Shown here piece after piece: positions 1 through 7,233 of a stretch of 17,608 nucleotides of DNA (the first letter of the stretch is position 1; each line of letters begins with the position of its first letter). The DNA is from an uncultured Eubacteriales bacterium (GTDB lineage Bacteria > Bacillota > Clostridia > Christensenellales > CAG-917). The position numbers and the translations under genes were made by a program. The notes under the pieces are model-generated. The model saw nothing but the letters and a program-made list of their open reading frames with translations. It was not told the DNA's origin and did no database searches. The DNA is taken from NCBI GenBank assembly GCA_900544575.1, contig UQVO01000023.1, positions 1 to 17,608 of the forward strand, given 5' to 3'.

Positions 1-31
1 GCATTTTCACGACGCGCAGAGCAGGCGCAGG

Positions 32-68
32 CATAAAAACAAACACCCCGCATAATTTGCGGGGTGTT
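32..68 (-). terminator. Intrinsic terminator of the first ABC exporter gene
   Basis: On the minus strand an 11-bp perfect stem (AACACCCCGCA pairing with TGCGGGGTGTT, plus-strand 42-52 and 58-68, 5-nt loop) is followed by the T-rich run TTGTTTTTAT (plus-strand 32-41). It begins 25 nt past the stop codon of the ABC gene. Bases 1-31 hold nothing I can call. Confidence 0.9.
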
Positions 69-92
69 GTGCAAATTGCCTTGCGCCTGCGA

Positions 93-3000
93 CTAGCCGC
101 TTGCCCTCAAAGCTTTGACGGGGTCTTTCCTTGCCGCGGCAATGGCGGGGATTAGACCCGAAAGCACCGTGAGCACTATGCTCAATGCTACGAGCAGCAA
201 AGCGTGCAGGGGATTGAGCACCGCGAAGTCGGTGGGCGCCTGCGGATTGAGTGAAGCAATCCAGGCGTTTATCGGGAAGTCGATTATCCACGCGAGGAAC
301 ACGCCGAGAATGCCTGCCGCGGCGCCTATGATGCCCGTTTCGGCATTGAAGAGGTTGCTGATGTCCAGTTTCCTCGCGCCTATGGAGCGGAGCACGCCGA
401 TTTCCGTCGTGCGTTCGAGGACGGAAACGTAGGTGATGATTGCAATCATTACGCTGGACACCACAAGGGATATGGCGGCGAACGCTATGAGGATGTAGGA
501 CACTATGTCGACGACCTGCGCAAGCAAATCGGATATCGTGCCCGCATAGTCGGTGTAGGTGACGGACATCGAGGGATTTTCCTGATTCCAGACGTCGAGA
601 TAAGCGCAGATTTGGTCCTTTGCCTCGAAAGTCGTGGGATAGATATATGCGCCCGTCGGCGTGTCGTCGCCGCCGAGTGCCTGCATTACGTTCTGATACG
701 AGCTGTCGATGAGGGCGAGCACGGACTGTCCGCTGAGCGTCATGCCCGTGCCGGGGATTTCGATGTCCATATTCGGCAGGAAGGCACGTATGAGGCTTTC
801 GCTTATTCCGGTAATTTCCTTTATCTCCTCCCAGAGTGCGCTGATTGTCCGGCAAGAGCGCAGCGCCTCGATTTGTTCGGGGGTCAGGTTGTCAATGAAA
901 GATTGCAGGATTGAGCCCATAGCGCCGAGTGACGAGAAGTCCGCTTCAAGCAGCATTTCCACAAGCTGCGGCACGATAGTGGACTCCGACAGCCCGAACG
1001 TTTCGAGCAGGGAAACTATCTGGCTGAAATCGAAGCTGAACTGCTGTCCCGTGAGAATGTTGCGGTCGGAATTCTGTTCCTGCAATTTCACGATTTCCGA
1101 GTCGGCGGCTTTTTCGAGACAGAGCTGCGTGAGGTCCTCGGTATAAGCCACGCCGTTGGAGAGCAGAGGAGTGAGGATGCCGCTTTTCACGCGCAGCACG
1201 CCCACGATTTTGACTTTGACGTTGTCCGCATCGTCGTAATAACTTGCGTAGTCTTCGTTGATGGAAGCGCGGTTGAACGTATCGTTTTCGCCGTCGCTGT
1301 CGGTGTCGGCCCAGCCCACGTTGTCCGTGTTGTAGTAATTGTTGTTGGACACGACCACGAGCTCCGTGCCTATGATGTCGTCGAAGTTTATGGGCAGATA
1401 GTTGCCGTCAGCGTCCTTTTCCACCGTGAGGCCGAGGGCTTCGAGGATGGAATAATCAATCATATTGTAGCTGTTGATGACGAGCACGGCGGAGTGCGCT
1501 TTGTCGCCGTCGTAGGTGTCCCCGTCGGCGTAACTTTCGCCGAGCACGGCATTGGCTTCTTCCGTGCCTGGGTAGCCGCCCGCGATGACGTCGAACTGTT
1601 CGAGCATAAAGGTGTCCCACAGCAGCTGCTGCCAGCCTATCGGACTGGACGACATACCCATCGAGGACATCGCGTCGCCTAGGATGGAAGACGACCCCGA
1701 CGACACAAGGTTGTAGTCGCTGTTGCTGCTGCCGTCGCCCGTCTTGACAAGCACGGGCATATTTACGGCATAGGTGTAGCGTATGGCGTTCAGCGTGCCG
1801 GGAAGTTCTTCGGGTATCTTCTGGACATAGTCCATATATTCGTCGGTGATGACGTTGAGACCGAAATTTATGCCTTCGAGCCCCATCAGCCCGCTGGGGC
1901 TGTAAGGAGTGACGTAGTCGGTGTCGGGGAACTGCTCTCCGTCGCCGCTTTCCATCTCCATATTCATAAGAGAGTCCACGTCGATGTCGAGCGCCATACT
2001 GTTGACGGTGAGCGGCATACTCGAAAGGATGCTCTCTTCCAGGTCGTTCATATAAAGGTCGAAACCGTTGGAAAGGCTCAGCACCAGCGCGATGCCTATG
2101 ATGCCTATGCTTCCCGCAAACGCGGTGAGGAAAGTCCTCGTGCGCTTCGCGACGAGGTTGCGCGCGGAAAGGGAAAGCGCGGTGAAGAAAGACATCGACG
2201 TGCGCTCTTTCTTTTCCTTTTTCGGTTTCCCGCTGCGCTTTTTGACCTTAATGGGTTTTTCGGGAGAAACGACGGCGACGAACTTCTCGTCGGAGCCGCC
2301 CTCCGACGTATTGTCCGCAGGCGTTTCTTCCGCGGCGCCGCTGCTTTGTTCCGCAGGCGCTTCCGCAGTCAGGACCGCGGCGGACGGCGCGGCGGCGGCA
2401 ATGTTTTCCGCCTCTTCCGTGGTGGTGGTCGCTTCGTCTATTGCCGGCTGCTTTTTGTCCTTCTTGCCCTTCTTGGATTTGGAGGACTTTTTGGGCTTTT
2501 CCTCCGCAGGAGGAACTTCCTCCGTCTGCGCGGACGGGAGGTCGCTTTCGGCGATGTATTCCTCAATGGGAGTCACTCCGTCGTTGCTCATTGCGGAAAC
2601 GGGCGAGAGCACGGTCGGCATACCGTCGTAAGGATTGCTGTCCGCAATGACTTCGCCGTCCATAAGCTCGATTATGCGGGTGGAGTAGCGCTGGGCAAGC
2701 TCGGGATTGTGCGTGACCATTATGACGAGCCTGTTGTCCGCGATTTCCTGCAAAAGGTCCATAACCTGTTCGGACGTTTTGGTGTCCAGCGCGCCCGTGG
2801 GTTCGTCCGCAAGGATGATTTCGGGATTGTTGACGATTGCCCTTGCGATGGCGACGCGCTGCATCTGACCGCCCGACATCTGGTTGGGTTTCTTTTTGAG
2901 CTGACCGCCGAGTCCGACGCGTTCGAGCGCTTCGGTGGCGAGTTTTTTCTTTTTGGAACGCGAAACGCCGGAGATGGTCAGCGCCAGCTCCACGTTCTGC

Positions 3001-3302
3001 AATACGTTGAGGTGGGGGATGAGGTTGTAGGACTGAAACACGAAACCTATCGAACGGTTGCGGTAGGCGTCCCAGTCGCGGGACTTGAACTCTTTGGTGG
3101 ACCTGTCGTTGATAATCAGGTCGCCGTCCGTGTATTGGTCGAGTCCGCCTATGATGTTGAGCAGTGTGGTCTTGCCGCAGCCTGACGGCCCTAAGATGGA
3201 AACGAACTCGCTCTTGCGGAAGTTGAGGTTTACCCCTTTCACGGCGTGCACGACGGAGTCCGCCATGCGGTAGTCCTTGACGATGTTTACGAGTTTAAGC
3301 AT
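93..3302 (-). CDS. MacB-like ABC exporter, fused ATPase and FtsX-type permease, large extracellular domain
   Basis: This is a 1069-aa single-chain ABC transporter of the MacB/LolD-FtsX type. The ATPase (about 1-225) has Walker [10 protein letters not shown] (38-46), Q-loop Q90, signature MSGGQ (142-146), Walker B IILADEP (162-168) and H-loop H198, so it should be active. An Ala/Glu/Lys/Pro-rich linker (about 228-368) leads to a first membrane helix (about 392-412). An extracellular domain of about 520 residues follows, then three C-terminal helices (about 933-960, 988-1007, 1033-1055) with the FtsX-type motif ERTTEIGVLRSIGARK. The ATG at 3302 is chosen because MLKL matches the paralogue at 14045. 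The frame stays open to an ATG at 3386, but that lies at or before the predicted transcription start. The SD is weak (GGTG). The gene is alone between its own promoter and terminator. The substrate is unknown; lipids, peptides or envelope signalling are all possible. The extracellular domain carries a DxDxDGxxD loop at 666-674. Confidence 0.93.
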   Translation of the reverse strand: MLKLVNIVKDYRMADSVVHAVKGVNLNFRKSEFVSILGPSGCGKTTLLNIIGGLDQYTDGDLIINDRSTKEFKSRDWDAYRNRSIGFVFQSYNLIPHLNVLQNVELALTISGVSRSKKKKLATEALERVGLGGQLKKKPNQMSGGQMQRVAIARAIVNNPEIILADEPTGALDTKTSEQVMDLLQEIADNRLVIMVTHNPELAQRYSTRIIELMDGEVIADSNPYDGMPTVLSPVSAMSNDGVTPIEEYIAESDLPSAQTEEVPPAEEKPKKSSKSKKGKKDKKQPAIDEATTTTEEAENIAAAAPSAAVLTAEAPAEQSSGAAEETPADNTSEGGSDEKFVAVVSPEKPIKVKKRSGKPKKEKKERTSMSFFTALSLSARNLVAKRTRTFLTAFAGSIGIIGIALVLSLSNGFDLYMNDLEESILSSMPLTVNSMALDIDVDSLMNMEMESGDGEQFPDTDYVTPYSPSGLMGLEGINFGLNVITDEYMDYVQKIPEELPGTLNAIRYTYAVNMPVLVKTGDGSSNSDYNLVSSGSSSILGDAMSSMGMSSSPIGWQQLLWDTFMLEQFDVIAGGYPGTEEANAVLGESYADGDTYDGDKAHSAVLVINSYNMIDYSILEALGLTVEKDADGNYLPINFDDIIGTELVVVSNNNYYNTDNVGWADTDSDGENDTFNRASINEDYASYYDDADNVKVKIVGVLRVKSGILTPLLSNGVAYTEDLTQLCLEKAADSEIVKLQEQNSDRNILTGQQFSFDFSQIVSLLETFGLSESTIVPQLVEMLLEADFSSLGAMGSILQSFIDNLTPEQIEALRSCRTISALWEEIKEITGISESLIRAFLPNMDIEIPGTGMTLSGQSVLALIDSSYQNVMQALGGDDTPTGAYIYPTTFEAKDQICAYLDVWNQENPSMSVTYTDYAGTISDLLAQVVDIVSYILIAFAAISLVVSSVMIAIITYVSVLERTTEIGVLRSIGARKLDISNLFNAETGIIGAAAGILGVFLAWIIDFPINAWIASLNPQAPTDFAVLNPLHALLLVALSIVLTVLSGLIPAIAAARKDPVKALRASG

Positions 3303-3388
3303 ACGACACCACATTTGCGTCCGCTCGTCGCAGACGCCTGCCCCCACTGATTTTTCCGCGGCAAATACGGTAGATAAAATACACAATC

Positions 3389-3417
3389 ATTATACTTTGC
3401 GCGCGCTCGTATGTCAA
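3389..3417 (-). promoter_or_regulatory. Sigma-A promoter of the first ABC exporter
   Basis: On the minus strand TTGACA (plus-strand 3412-3417) and TATAAT (3389-3394) are separated by exactly 17 nt, matching both consensus hexamers fully. Transcription should start near 3382, giving a leader of about 80 nt before the ATG at 3302. Confidence 0.9.
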
Positions 3418-3508
3418 CGGGCGCGGGATATGCTTAAAGAAATTTTTTGATTAAAGACAGCTTAAAATTTCCGTTCGTTTCTGACGCGGAGCGTCCGCTT
3501 CCGCGGGG

Positions 3509-3537
3509 TTGAAAACTCGGCGGTATAGTGTTAAAAT
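3509..3537 (+). promoter_or_regulatory. Sigma-A promoter placed for a leaderless transcript
   Basis: TTGAAA (3509-3514), a 17-nt spacer and TAAAAT (3532-3537). Only 6 nt (TGCCGT) separate the -10 box from the ATG at 3544, so position +1 falls on or beside the start codon. There is no SD sequence upstream of that ATG, which agrees with a leaderless mRNA. Confidence 0.65.
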
Positions 3538-3543
3538 TGCCGT

Positions 3544-4077
3544 ATGAGATATGTCGCTTACGCGCTTTTCGCGCTGGTGCAATGGACGTGGGGCCTTCCG
3601 CAGACTCTGATGGGACTGTGCCTTATGTTCCGTTACCGCAGCTGCCGCCGCCGCTTTATGAACGGGGCGGTCGTCACCTATCACGACGGCGCTTTCGGAG
3701 GGGTGTCGCTGGGGATGTTCGTGTTCGTCAACGGTTCGCGCCCCGAAAGATGGATTTCGGACGCGGAGGTGCACGAGTACGGACATTCGGTGCAGTCGCT
3801 TCTGCTCGGACCTCTTTTCCTTTTGGTGATAGGATTGCCGTCCGCGCTGTGGTGCGGGCTCGCGGCGTGTGAGAAGTACCGCAGGGAAAAAGCGGTGTCC
3901 TATTATGCGTTTTATCCCGAAAGCTGGGCAAACGTCTGGGGCGCCGGCGCGACGGGCAGACCGCGCCCGACGTGGGCGGACGAAGTCGCCGCCGCCGATG
4001 CGGCAAGAATTGCCGCTGAGCGGGCGCGGAAGGAGGGGGCGTTGACTGCGGAAGGCGATGCGCCCGCGGAGGAATGA
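3544..4077 (+). CDS. Small membrane-associated protein with HEYGH metalloprotease-like motif
   Basis: This 177-aa protein has a hydrophobic N-terminal segment (about 3-28, containing WGLPQTLMG), a zinc-protease-like HEYGH at 77-81, and directly after it a second hydrophobic segment (about 84-107, LGPLFLLVIGLPSAL). A PESWAN motif follows at 125-130. HExxH normally supplies two zinc ligands and a catalytic Glu (here H77, E78, H81); E126 could be a third, gluzincin-like ligand, but that is inference. The layout resembles, from memory, an uncharacterised family of small bacterial proteins with HEYGH, LGPLYL and a W-A-(N/D) motif. The C-terminal 40 residues are Ala/Glu/Arg-rich and look disordered. 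The stop is 1 nt from the tcdA start, so the two are one operon. No SD precedes the ATG; the promoter spacing suggests leaderless translation. Catalytic activity and substrate are unknown. Confidence 0.8.
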   Translation: MRYVAYALFALVQWTWGLPQTLMGLCLMFRYRSCRRRFMNGAVVTYHDGAFGGVSLGMFVFVNGSRPERWISDAEVHEYGHSVQSLLLGPLFLLVIGLPSALWCGLAACEKYRREKAVSYYAFYPESWANVWGAGATGRPRPTWADEVAAADAARIAAERARKEGALTAEGDAPAEE

Positions 4078-4078
4078 T

Positions 4079-4774
4079 ATGAAAGACGAATTCAAGGAAC
4101 GTACGCTTGCGCTGATAGGAGAGGAAGGTATGCGCGCGCTGGAAAACGCCCGTGTGCTCGTTTGCGGCCTGGGCGGAGTGGGCGGCTATGCGGTCGAAGC
4201 GCTGGCGCGTGCCGGGATAGGCGGAATGGGATTGCTGGACGCGGACGTCGTGTCGCCCTCCAACCTCAACAGACAGATACTCGCGACCGTCGAAACCGTC
4301 GGAATGAAAAAGACGGAAGCGGCACGGCGCAGGATTGCCTCGATAAATCCCGATTGTCGCACAGACGTATACGACTTGTTCTATCTTCCCGAAACCGCGG
4401 AAAGCGTTCCGCTTGACGGGTACGATTGGATAATCGATGCGGTGGACACCGTGGCGGCAAAGGTCGAGCTCATCTGCCGCGCAAAGGCGCAAAACGTCAA
4501 AATAGTGAGTTCAATGGGCACAGGCAACAAATTAAGTGCCGATTTTGTCATTTCGGACATCTCGAAGACTTCCGTTTGTCCTCTCGCGCGGGTTATGCGC
4601 AGGCTCTTGCGCGAGCGCGGAGCGGAAGGGGTGGACGTGCTGTGGTCGAAGGAAACGCCGCACCGCGCGGATACGCGCATTCCGTCCAGCATATCCTACG
4701 TCCCCGCGACGGCGGGGCTTATGCTCGCGGGGCACGTCATAAGGCACATTCTCGAAGACGGAAAGGGGAATTGA
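4079..4774 (+). CDS. tcdA: tRNA threonylcarbamoyladenosine dehydratase (ThiF/E1-like)
   Basis: TcdA (YgdL/CsdL) uses ATP to dehydrate t6A37 of ANN-decoding tRNAs to cyclic t6A in the cytoplasm. The 231-aa product has the E1-like nucleotide-binding loop GLGGVGG (30-36), acidic D54 in LLDADVV, the adenylation motif SNLNRQ (61-66) and DAVDT (120-124). The size and the C-terminal SSISYVPATAGL region fit TcdA better than MoeB or ThiF, which usually sit with molybdopterin or thiamine genes that are absent here. The ATG at 4079 is chosen because GGAGGA (4068-4073) lies 5 nt upstream; an in-frame ATG at 4058 lacks this. It follows the HEYGH gene by 1 nt and ends before a bidirectional terminator. Confidence 0.92.
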   Translation: MKDEFKERTLALIGEEGMRALENARVLVCGLGGVGGYAVEALARAGIGGMGLLDADVVSPSNLNRQILATVETVGMKKTEAARRRIASINPDCRTDVYDLFYLPETAESVPLDGYDWIIDAVDTVAAKVELICRAKAQNVKIVSSMGTGNKLSADFVISDISKTSVCPLARVMRRLLRERGAEGVDVLWSKETPHRADTRIPSSISYVPATAGLMLAGHVIRHILEDGKGN

Positions 4775-4802
4775 GCTTTCGCGTCACGACTTTCGGCAAA
4801 GA

Positions 4803-4830
4803 AAAAGCCGCCCGCTGTCGGGCGGCTTTT
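4803..4830. terminator. Bidirectional terminator between tcdA and dtd
   Basis: A 12-bp perfect stem (AAAAGCCGCCCG with CGGGCGGCTTTT, loop CTGT) has A-tract and T-tract flanks, so it can end transcription of tcdA on the plus strand and of the rlmL-dtd unit on the minus strand, 28 nt and 12 nt past their stop codons. Confidence 0.93.
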
Positions 4831-4842
4831 CAAGTGCGGAAG

Positions 4843-5286
4843 TCAGCATTCGAATATAAAGGAAAGAGGTCCGTCCTGCTGCTGTTCGATGAACATATGT
4901 GCGCCGAACACCCCCGTTTTCACGGTTACGCCCTCTGCGCGGACTTTCTCCGTCACGCGCTCATAAAGTGCGCGGGCGCGCTCGGGCTCTTCCGCATTCC
5001 CGAAATCGGGGCGGTTGCCCGACCCTTTTCCGAGTTTGCCCGCAAGGGAGAACTGCGAAACGAGCAGTATTTCGCCGCCCGCGTCGAGTATGCTGCGGTT
5101 CATTTTGCCCGCGTCGTCGCGGAAGACGCGCAGACGCACCAGTTTGCGCGCGAAGTAGTCCGCCGCCTCTTCCGTGTCCCCCTTGCATATCGCCAGGAAC
5201 ACGGTGAGACCTGAGGGGATTTCGCTTACGATTTTTCCGTCCACGGAGAGGACGGAGCGGAAAGTTCTCTGAATGACGGCTCTCAT
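4843..5286 (-). CDS. dtd: D-aminoacyl-tRNA deacylase
   Basis: Dtd removes D-amino acids (and glycine from tRNA-Ala) wrongly charged onto tRNA, a cytoplasmic proofreading step. The 147-aa length is typical. It starts MRAVIQR as usual and has the SQFSL motif (78-82; SQFTL in most members), NRPDFGNA (91-98) and a Gly-cisPro motif at G139-P140, read here as DGPLS where most have GPVT. The ATG at 5286 has a GAGG SD 7 nt upstream and overlaps the rlmL stop codon in ATGA (5283-5286), so translation is probably coupled. A terminator follows 12 nt beyond the stop. Confidence 0.93.
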   Translation of the reverse strand: MRAVIQRTFRSVLSVDGKIVSEIPSGLTVFLAICKGDTEEAADYFARKLVRLRVFRDDAGKMNRSILDAGGEILLVSQFSLAGKLGKGSGNRPDFGNAEEPERARALYERVTEKVRAEGVTVKTGVFGAHMFIEQQQDGPLSFIFEC

Positions 5287-6470
5287 ATTTTTTCCTCGTT
5301 GTATTTGTTGTCTTTTTCTGCGGAGTGCGCGGCGGCGTCGGCGGTTTCGGCGCGGTTTTTCGGCGGCGCGCCTAAGAATCGGTAAAAACGGCATTCCAGC
5401 TCGGAGTTGTAAAGCGTGCGCACCCTGTCCGCTTTTCTGCCGAAGTATTTCTCGAAGGAGGGAGAAGACGTTATCACATACGCGCTCCATTCGTCCAGCC
5501 GCGCGAATGCACGCCCGAATTCGCCGTAAAGAGCGCCGAGCTCCGCGCCGTTCATAAGCCGCTCGCCGTAAGGCGGATTGGTGACGATGACTCCGTGCGA
5601 AAAGCGCGAGGACAAGTCCTTCACGTCCTGCGTCTGGAAGTGGATGTACTTGTCCATCCCGGCACGCGCGGCGTGCTCCCGCGCGAGTTTCAGTGCGGCG
5701 GGGTCTATGTCGCCGCCGCGTATCCTGAGCGCGGCGTCGCGTTTTATCAGCTGTTCCGCCTCGTCGCGCACGGAAGCGATGACGGGCGGCGCCGACGAAA
5801 AACTTTCGAAAGAGAAATTTCTGCGTATGCCGGGGGCGGTGCCCGTGCCTATGAGAGCCGCTTCGACGGGTATCGTGCCCGAACCGCAGAACGGGTCTAT
5901 GAACGGGCGGTCGGCGCGCCACACGGAGAGCAGAAGCATTGCCGCGGCGAGGGTTTCGCGTATGGGCGCCTCTCCGAGTTTCACACGGTAGCCCCGTTTG
6001 TGAAGCCCCGCGCCCGAAGTGTCCAGCGTGACGGCGGCGACGTCGGCGGTCAGGCTGACCTCGATGTCGTATTTTTCGCCGTTTTCGGGCATACGCGCTC
6101 CCGTCCGCGCGCACATTGCGTCCGCTATCGCCCGCTTTGTCACGCGCTGTATGTCGCGCAGGGAAAAGAGAGCGCTTTTCAGGCTTTTCGCGCTCACCGC
6201 GACGGCGGCGTCGGGAGGAAGTATGTCTTTCCAGCGCACCCCGCGGACGCTTTCGTAGAGTTCGTCGAACGTGCGCGCCGGGAATTCGGCGAGGACTATC
6301 CGCACGCGGCCCGCCGTGCGCAGAAACACGTTCGCCCTTGCCACGTCCCGCATATTTCCGACAAAATCCACTCTGCCGTATTCCGCTCCGCCGGGAGCAT
6401 AGCCCAAAGAGAGCAGTTCTCTTTTCAGCACTGCTTCCGTACCGCTTGCCGCGGACACGCGGATTTTCAT
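5283..6470 (-). CDS. rlmL: THUMP-domain SAM-dependent rRNA guanine methyltransferase (RlmL/YpsC type)
   Basis: This 395-aa enzyme probably makes N2-methylguanosine in 23S rRNA, as the N-terminal half of E. coli RlmL and the Bacillus YpsC group do. Residues about 45-155 form the RNA-binding THUMP region. The Rossmann methyltransferase follows, with DPFCGSGT (192-199) for SAM binding and the catalytic NPPYGERL (298-305). The length fits the single-domain YpsC type, lacking the RlmK half of the gamma-proteobacterial fusion. The last 25 residues are polar and likely disordered. The start at 6470 lies about 21 nt below the predicted transcription start; its SD is weak (GGCGAA). A GTG at about 6491 would sit on the transcription start and was not chosen. 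The stop overlaps the dtd start. Confidence 0.9.
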   Translation of the reverse strand: MKIRVSAASGTEAVLKRELLSLGYAPGGAEYGRVDFVGNMRDVARANVFLRTAGRVRIVLAEFPARTFDELYESVRGVRWKDILPPDAAVAVSAKSLKSALFSLRDIQRVTKRAIADAMCARTGARMPENGEKYDIEVSLTADVAAVTLDTSGAGLHKRGYRVKLGEAPIRETLAAAMLLLSVWRADRPFIDPFCGSGTIPVEAALIGTGTAPGIRRNFSFESFSSAPPVIASVRDEAEQLIKRDAALRIRGGDIDPAALKLAREHAARAGMDKYIHFQTQDVKDLSSRFSHGVIVTNPPYGERLMNGAELGALYGEFGRAFARLDEWSAYVITSSPSFEKYFGRKADRVRTLYNSELECRFYRFLGAPPKNRAETADAAAHSAEKDNKYNEEKI

Positions 6471-6497
6471 TTCGCCGTCGAAAAAGCTCACAACCGC

Positions 6498-6526
6498 ATT
6501 GTACCCGTTGTGCGCGCGGGTGTCAA
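6498..6526 (-). promoter_or_regulatory. Sigma-A promoter of rlmL-dtd
   Basis: On the minus strand TTGACA (plus-strand 6521-6526), a 17-nt spacer and TACAAT (6498-6503). Predicted +1 is near 6491, about 21 nt above the rlmL ATG. Confidence 0.85.
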
Positions 6527-6543
6527 CGCCGCGGAGAGAGGCG

Positions 6544-6572
6544 TTTACGCATTGCCATATAGAATTTATGAT
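6544..6572 (+). promoter_or_regulatory. Possible upstream second promoter of the nitroreductase cluster
   Basis: TTTACG (6544-6549), 17 nt, TATGAT (6567-6572). The -35 box matches consensus only partly. It lies in an AT-rich patch 60 nt above a stronger promoter, so it may be a weaker start site or only AT-rich spacer. Confidence 0.35.
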
Positions 6573-6603
6573 AAGTATAGTTAAAAAACAACGCCCGCAC
6601 GGG

Positions 6604-6632
6604 TTGACTTGCAGAGGGATGTAAGCTAGAAT
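6604..6632 (+). promoter_or_regulatory. Sigma-A promoter of the nitroreductase-PTP cluster
   Basis: TTGACT (6604-6609), 17 nt, TAGAAT (6627-6632); +1 near 6639. The 52-nt leader can fold: GTG plus CGCCGC (6638-6640, 6642-6647) pairs with GCGGCG plus CAC (6672-6680), with one bulged T, directly before the SD-like AGGGTGT at 6681. Confidence 0.75.
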
Positions 6633-6690
6633 AAACCGTGTCGCCGCAGGGTGTGGGGAAAAGTTCGCGACGCGGCGCACAGGGTGTAAT

Positions 6691-7233
6691 ATGGATTTTC
6701 TCGAACTTTGCAAAAGGCGCGAAAGCTGCCGCTCGTATGCCGATGAACCGGTGAGCGACGCGGCTTTGCGCGAAATTGTCGAAGCGGGGCGCATCGCGCC
6801 GTCCGCCTGCAATTCCCAGCCGTGGAAGTTTTACGTTGTCGGCAGCGGCAGCGAAAGCCTGTCGGGGATGCGTCAGGCGGCGCAGATTGCGGGCAACAAC
6901 AAATTTGCCGCGAAAGCGTCCGCGTTCATTGTCGTTTTCCGCGAAAAGCCCAACTATTCCGAAAGGATAGGACAGGTGCTGTTCGGCAGGGAATTCTCCG
7001 CCATAGACATAGGGCTTACGGTGGAGAATATGGCGCTTTGCGCCACTTCGCTGGGGCTCGGCACCTGCATACTCGGTATGTTCGACGAGCGCGCGGTGAA
7101 GACCTGCATCGGACTTGACAAGAAGGACAAGCGCAAAGTGGAACTGGTCATTGCGATAGGTGTGCCCGCATCCGCGGAGCCGCGCCCCAAAAAACGCAAG
7201 AGCACGGAAGAGATAGCGGTGTTTGTCAAGTGA
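6691..7233 (+). CDS. Nitroreductase-family FMN oxidoreductase
   Basis: This 180-aa protein belongs to the small, FMN-dependent nitroreductase family of cytoplasmic NAD(P)H oxidoreductases. The N-terminal RRESCRSY (9-16) and APSACNSQPW (36-45) are the phosphate- and flavin-contacting motifs of the family, and GLGTCILGMF (about 122-131) is the usual second flavin/substrate region. The true substrate cannot be read from sequence; nitroaromatics, quinones and flavin itself are possible. The ATG at 6691 has a weak SD (AGGGTG) behind a leader hairpin. Its stop overlaps the GTG start of the next gene by 4 nt. It is the first gene of a cluster with a tyrosine phosphatase. Confidence 0.88.
   Translation: MDFLELCKRRESCRSYADEPVSDAALREIVEAGRIAPSACNSQPWKFYVVGSGSESLSGMRQAAQIAGNNKFAAKASAFIVVFREKPNYSERIGQVLFGREFSAIDIGLTVENMALCATSLGLGTCILGMFDERAVKTCIGLDKKDKRKVELVIAIGVPASAEPRPKKRKSTEEIAVFVK

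Noticed and set aside
7..855. 282-codon minus-strand open frame, Arg/His-rich
   Set aside because: It lies over the end of the exporter gene in another frame and has the low-complexity composition of a GC-rich shadow; no SD or family motif.
2346..3185. 279-codon plus-strand open frame opposite the exporter ATPase
   Set aside because: It is the complement of a clear ATPase domain with Walker motifs, so it is a shadow.
3303..3386. Upstream extension of the first exporter to an ATG at 3386
   Set aside because: That ATG is upstream of the predicted transcription start at about 3382, and the paralogue begins at the equivalent of 3302.
5595..6584. 329-codon plus-strand open frame opposite rlmL
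   Set aside because: The opposite strand encodes an intact methyltransferase with NPPY and THUMP regions; this frame has no recognisable motif or start signals.
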